Below are positions 62,715-64,000 of a stretch of 64,000 bases of DNA, piece after piece (position 1 is the stretch's first letter; the number at the start of each line of letters is the position of its first letter). Both the position numbers and the translations under genes were made by a program. The stretch comes from 01-FULL-43-15b sp964472675 (GTDB taxonomy: Bacteria; Patescibacteriota; Microgenomatia; UBA8517; UBA10165). Where the stretch lies: positions 1 through 64,000 of the forward strand of contig CAYYLO010000005.1 in assembly GCA_964472675.1 (NCBI GenBank), in the 5' to 3' direction. Under the pieces are notes generated by a model. That model did no database searches and had not been told where the DNA came from. It was given only the letters and a program-made list of their open reading frames with translations.

Positions 62715-64000
62715 ACAGGAAAGTATTTTGGATCATTTTTGTCTTGATTCTTCTTTTTGGTTTAGTTCTTCATCTGTATCCTTCTCAGAATCACAATTTT
62801 TACTTCACTATCGATCAAGGGGATGATGCTGTCCACGCAAGGGAGTTTTTTGATAGGGGAAAGATTATCGCCCGTGGGCCGGAAACAGGGATTCAGGGCG
62901 TCTATTCCGGGCCTGGGTGGTTTTACTTTATTTCAATCGGCTACAAGCTTTTTGGCGGAGACCCGTTTGGGGCTTTGGTAATGATAATTTTGTTAAACCT
63001 TGCCGCGTCGGGATTGTTAATGTGGTGGATTGGCAAGCGTATTTCTCCTGCTTTAGGGCTTTTGGTTGGCGCAGTTTTGCAAATCTTTTGGCCGTTTTAT
63101 GATACTTCCCGCTGGGCATTTTCACCCTTCCCGCTTGTTGCTTCCTCGATTGTGCTAATGGTTATTTTATCAGAATGGTGGAATACCAAGAAAAACTATT
63201 GGTGGGGGATTGCTCCTATCCTTGTGGCTTTAAACGCAGAGCTTGCGGGAGCTGTGGCTCTTCTTTTGTTTTATGGAGTGGTTGGAGTTATTGGAGTGAC
63301 GAGGGAGAAACTCAAGTGTAGAGAGTTTGTATTGTCGACCTTGCTTTTGCCTGGTTTGGGTGTGGCGGGGACGATCAAACAGTTTGTGCAGGTTTACTTG
63401 CGAACACATACGATACCTTTTATCCAAAGCGCCAATGTGGGGACTTTTCAGGGGACAAGTTTTCTGAAAATGGTGCAAATTTATGCGCAGAACTTATCGG
63501 AAGCAACAATTCCACAGGTTACCTGGTTGGGGGTGTTGGTATTTTTGGGAATTTTGGGGTTGCATTGGGGAAATAAGGGCAACAGGGGAAGTAGGGGGGA
63601 GAAATACACAAGAGCATTTGTTGTGTTTGTGTTTGGCTAGTTTGCTACTTCTTATCTTTTCTTCTCTTCAAATCGTGGTTTTCAGGATTGGCATGATGTT
63701 TTCCTGCCCCCACTTTTGTTTGTTTCAGTCGTGTTGATCTTGTTTTCTTTGTGGCGCGAATTAAAGATTCGCTACTACAAGGTGGGGATAATTGGGATAG
63801 TAGGGGTAATTGGGGTTTCGCAGTTAATGCTCTCTGGTGGTAGGTATTTGCAGTACCTGCATCCTTCGGATGATCCTGGACTTTTGGTAAATCAAATGAA
63901 AGTCCTGGACTGGATTTATGCACACGCCGACGGAAATGGGTTTAACGAGTACACATATGTTCCAACGGTTGAAGATGATAAGTACCAATACCTTTTTTGG
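62711..64000 (+). pseudogene. Membrane glycosyltransferase-like (PMT/GT-C) gene interrupted by in-frame TAG
   Basis: The TTG-initiated frame encodes a polytopic protein with at least eight helices and a luminal acidic loop (FYFTIDQGDDAVHAREFFDR), as in GT-C/PMT-type glycosyltransferases (ArnT-like). After 309 codons it hits TAG (63638-63640), but the same frame continues without another stop to the window edge (120 codons), with coherent membrane-protein sequence (FATSYLFFSSNRGFQDWHDV, then helices). One substitution (for example TTG to TAG) would explain it. Read-through or sequencing error is possible. The true 3' end is outside the window. Confidence 0.7.

Noticed and set aside
62711..64000. 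Genome-wide stop-codon reassignment
   Set aside because: TGA, TAA and TAG all end other genes normally here; only this one TAG is in a continuing frame.

Overview
The window is about 64 kb of a bacterial chromosome with compact, mostly single-copy housekeeping genes, many small membrane or secreted proteins of unknown function, and one long envelope-apparatus locus. The gene set points to a member of the Candidate Phyla Radiation (Patescibacteria), perhaps a Microgenomates-like lineage: tandem VirB2/TrbC-like pilin genes beside PrgI and VirB4-like genes, DUF5667 and DUF4012 proteins, a VanW/YoaR protein, a short ValS, and almost no metabolic genes. The lineage is an inference from gene content; no marker phylogeny was possible. 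There is one assembly gap of 10 N at 61822-61831, so this is a scaffolded assembly.

Layout. 1-7.4 kb: comF (cut by the window edge) divergent from smpB, followed by ssrA (tmRNA); then a frameshifted PIN toxin with its putative antitoxin, a PP2C-like/propeller membrane protein, two small membrane proteins, a SpoIID-type secreted protein and a DUF433/DUF5615 toxin-antitoxin pair. 7.4-26.9 kb: a type IV secretion-like locus with eight VirB2/TrbC-like small membrane proteins (one carrying extracellular repeats), a lytic-transglycosylase-like protein, a VirB6/TrbL-like protein, PrgI, a VirB4-type ATPase and an M23 peptidase; uppS and an XRE/Fic module are embedded in it. 26.9-31.7 kb: the classical origin neighbourhood dnaN-dnaA / rpmH-rnpA-yidD-yidC-khpB. 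31.9-37.3 kb: a flippase, RNase H, an unusual epimerase-DUF4012 fusion, and rplY. 37.3-45.1 kb: minus-strand housekeeping genes (DNA glycosylase-like, VOC, valS, tsaD, tgt, VanW). 45.1-53.4 kb: a solute-binding protein, SIMPL protein, response regulator, a stand-alone HisKA fragment, GlsB-like protein, exonuclease/GIY-YIG protein, Hsp20 and pentapeptide protein. 53.4-59.3 kb: a 1838-residue secreted, cysteine-rich protein and a cupredoxin-like partner. 59.4-64 kb: accessory genes (DUF2130 fragment, RhuM, excisionase-like HTH), tRNA-Asn, and a membrane glycosyltransferase-like gene broken by an amber codon.

Two genome-wide features stand out. First, many genes have a -10 box (usually TACAAT, TACACT or TATAAT) ending only 5-9 nt before the start codon, which predicts leaderless mRNAs, while a minority (XRE, RNase H, Hsp20, a 30-residue ORF) carry strong Shine-Dalgarno sequences. 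Second, small repeats have entered coding sequence in frame: a 129-bp element with inverted termini lies in valS, and AATTTTCAATTT-type repeats lie in tsaD.

The best candidate for an under-described system is the 7.4-26.9 kb apparatus: a VirB4/VirB6/PrgI core with an eight-member pilin-like array and two cell-wall hydrolases, but no recognisable relaxase, coupling protein or VirB11 in the window. That composition would fit DNA uptake or a cell-contact organelle better than classical conjugation.
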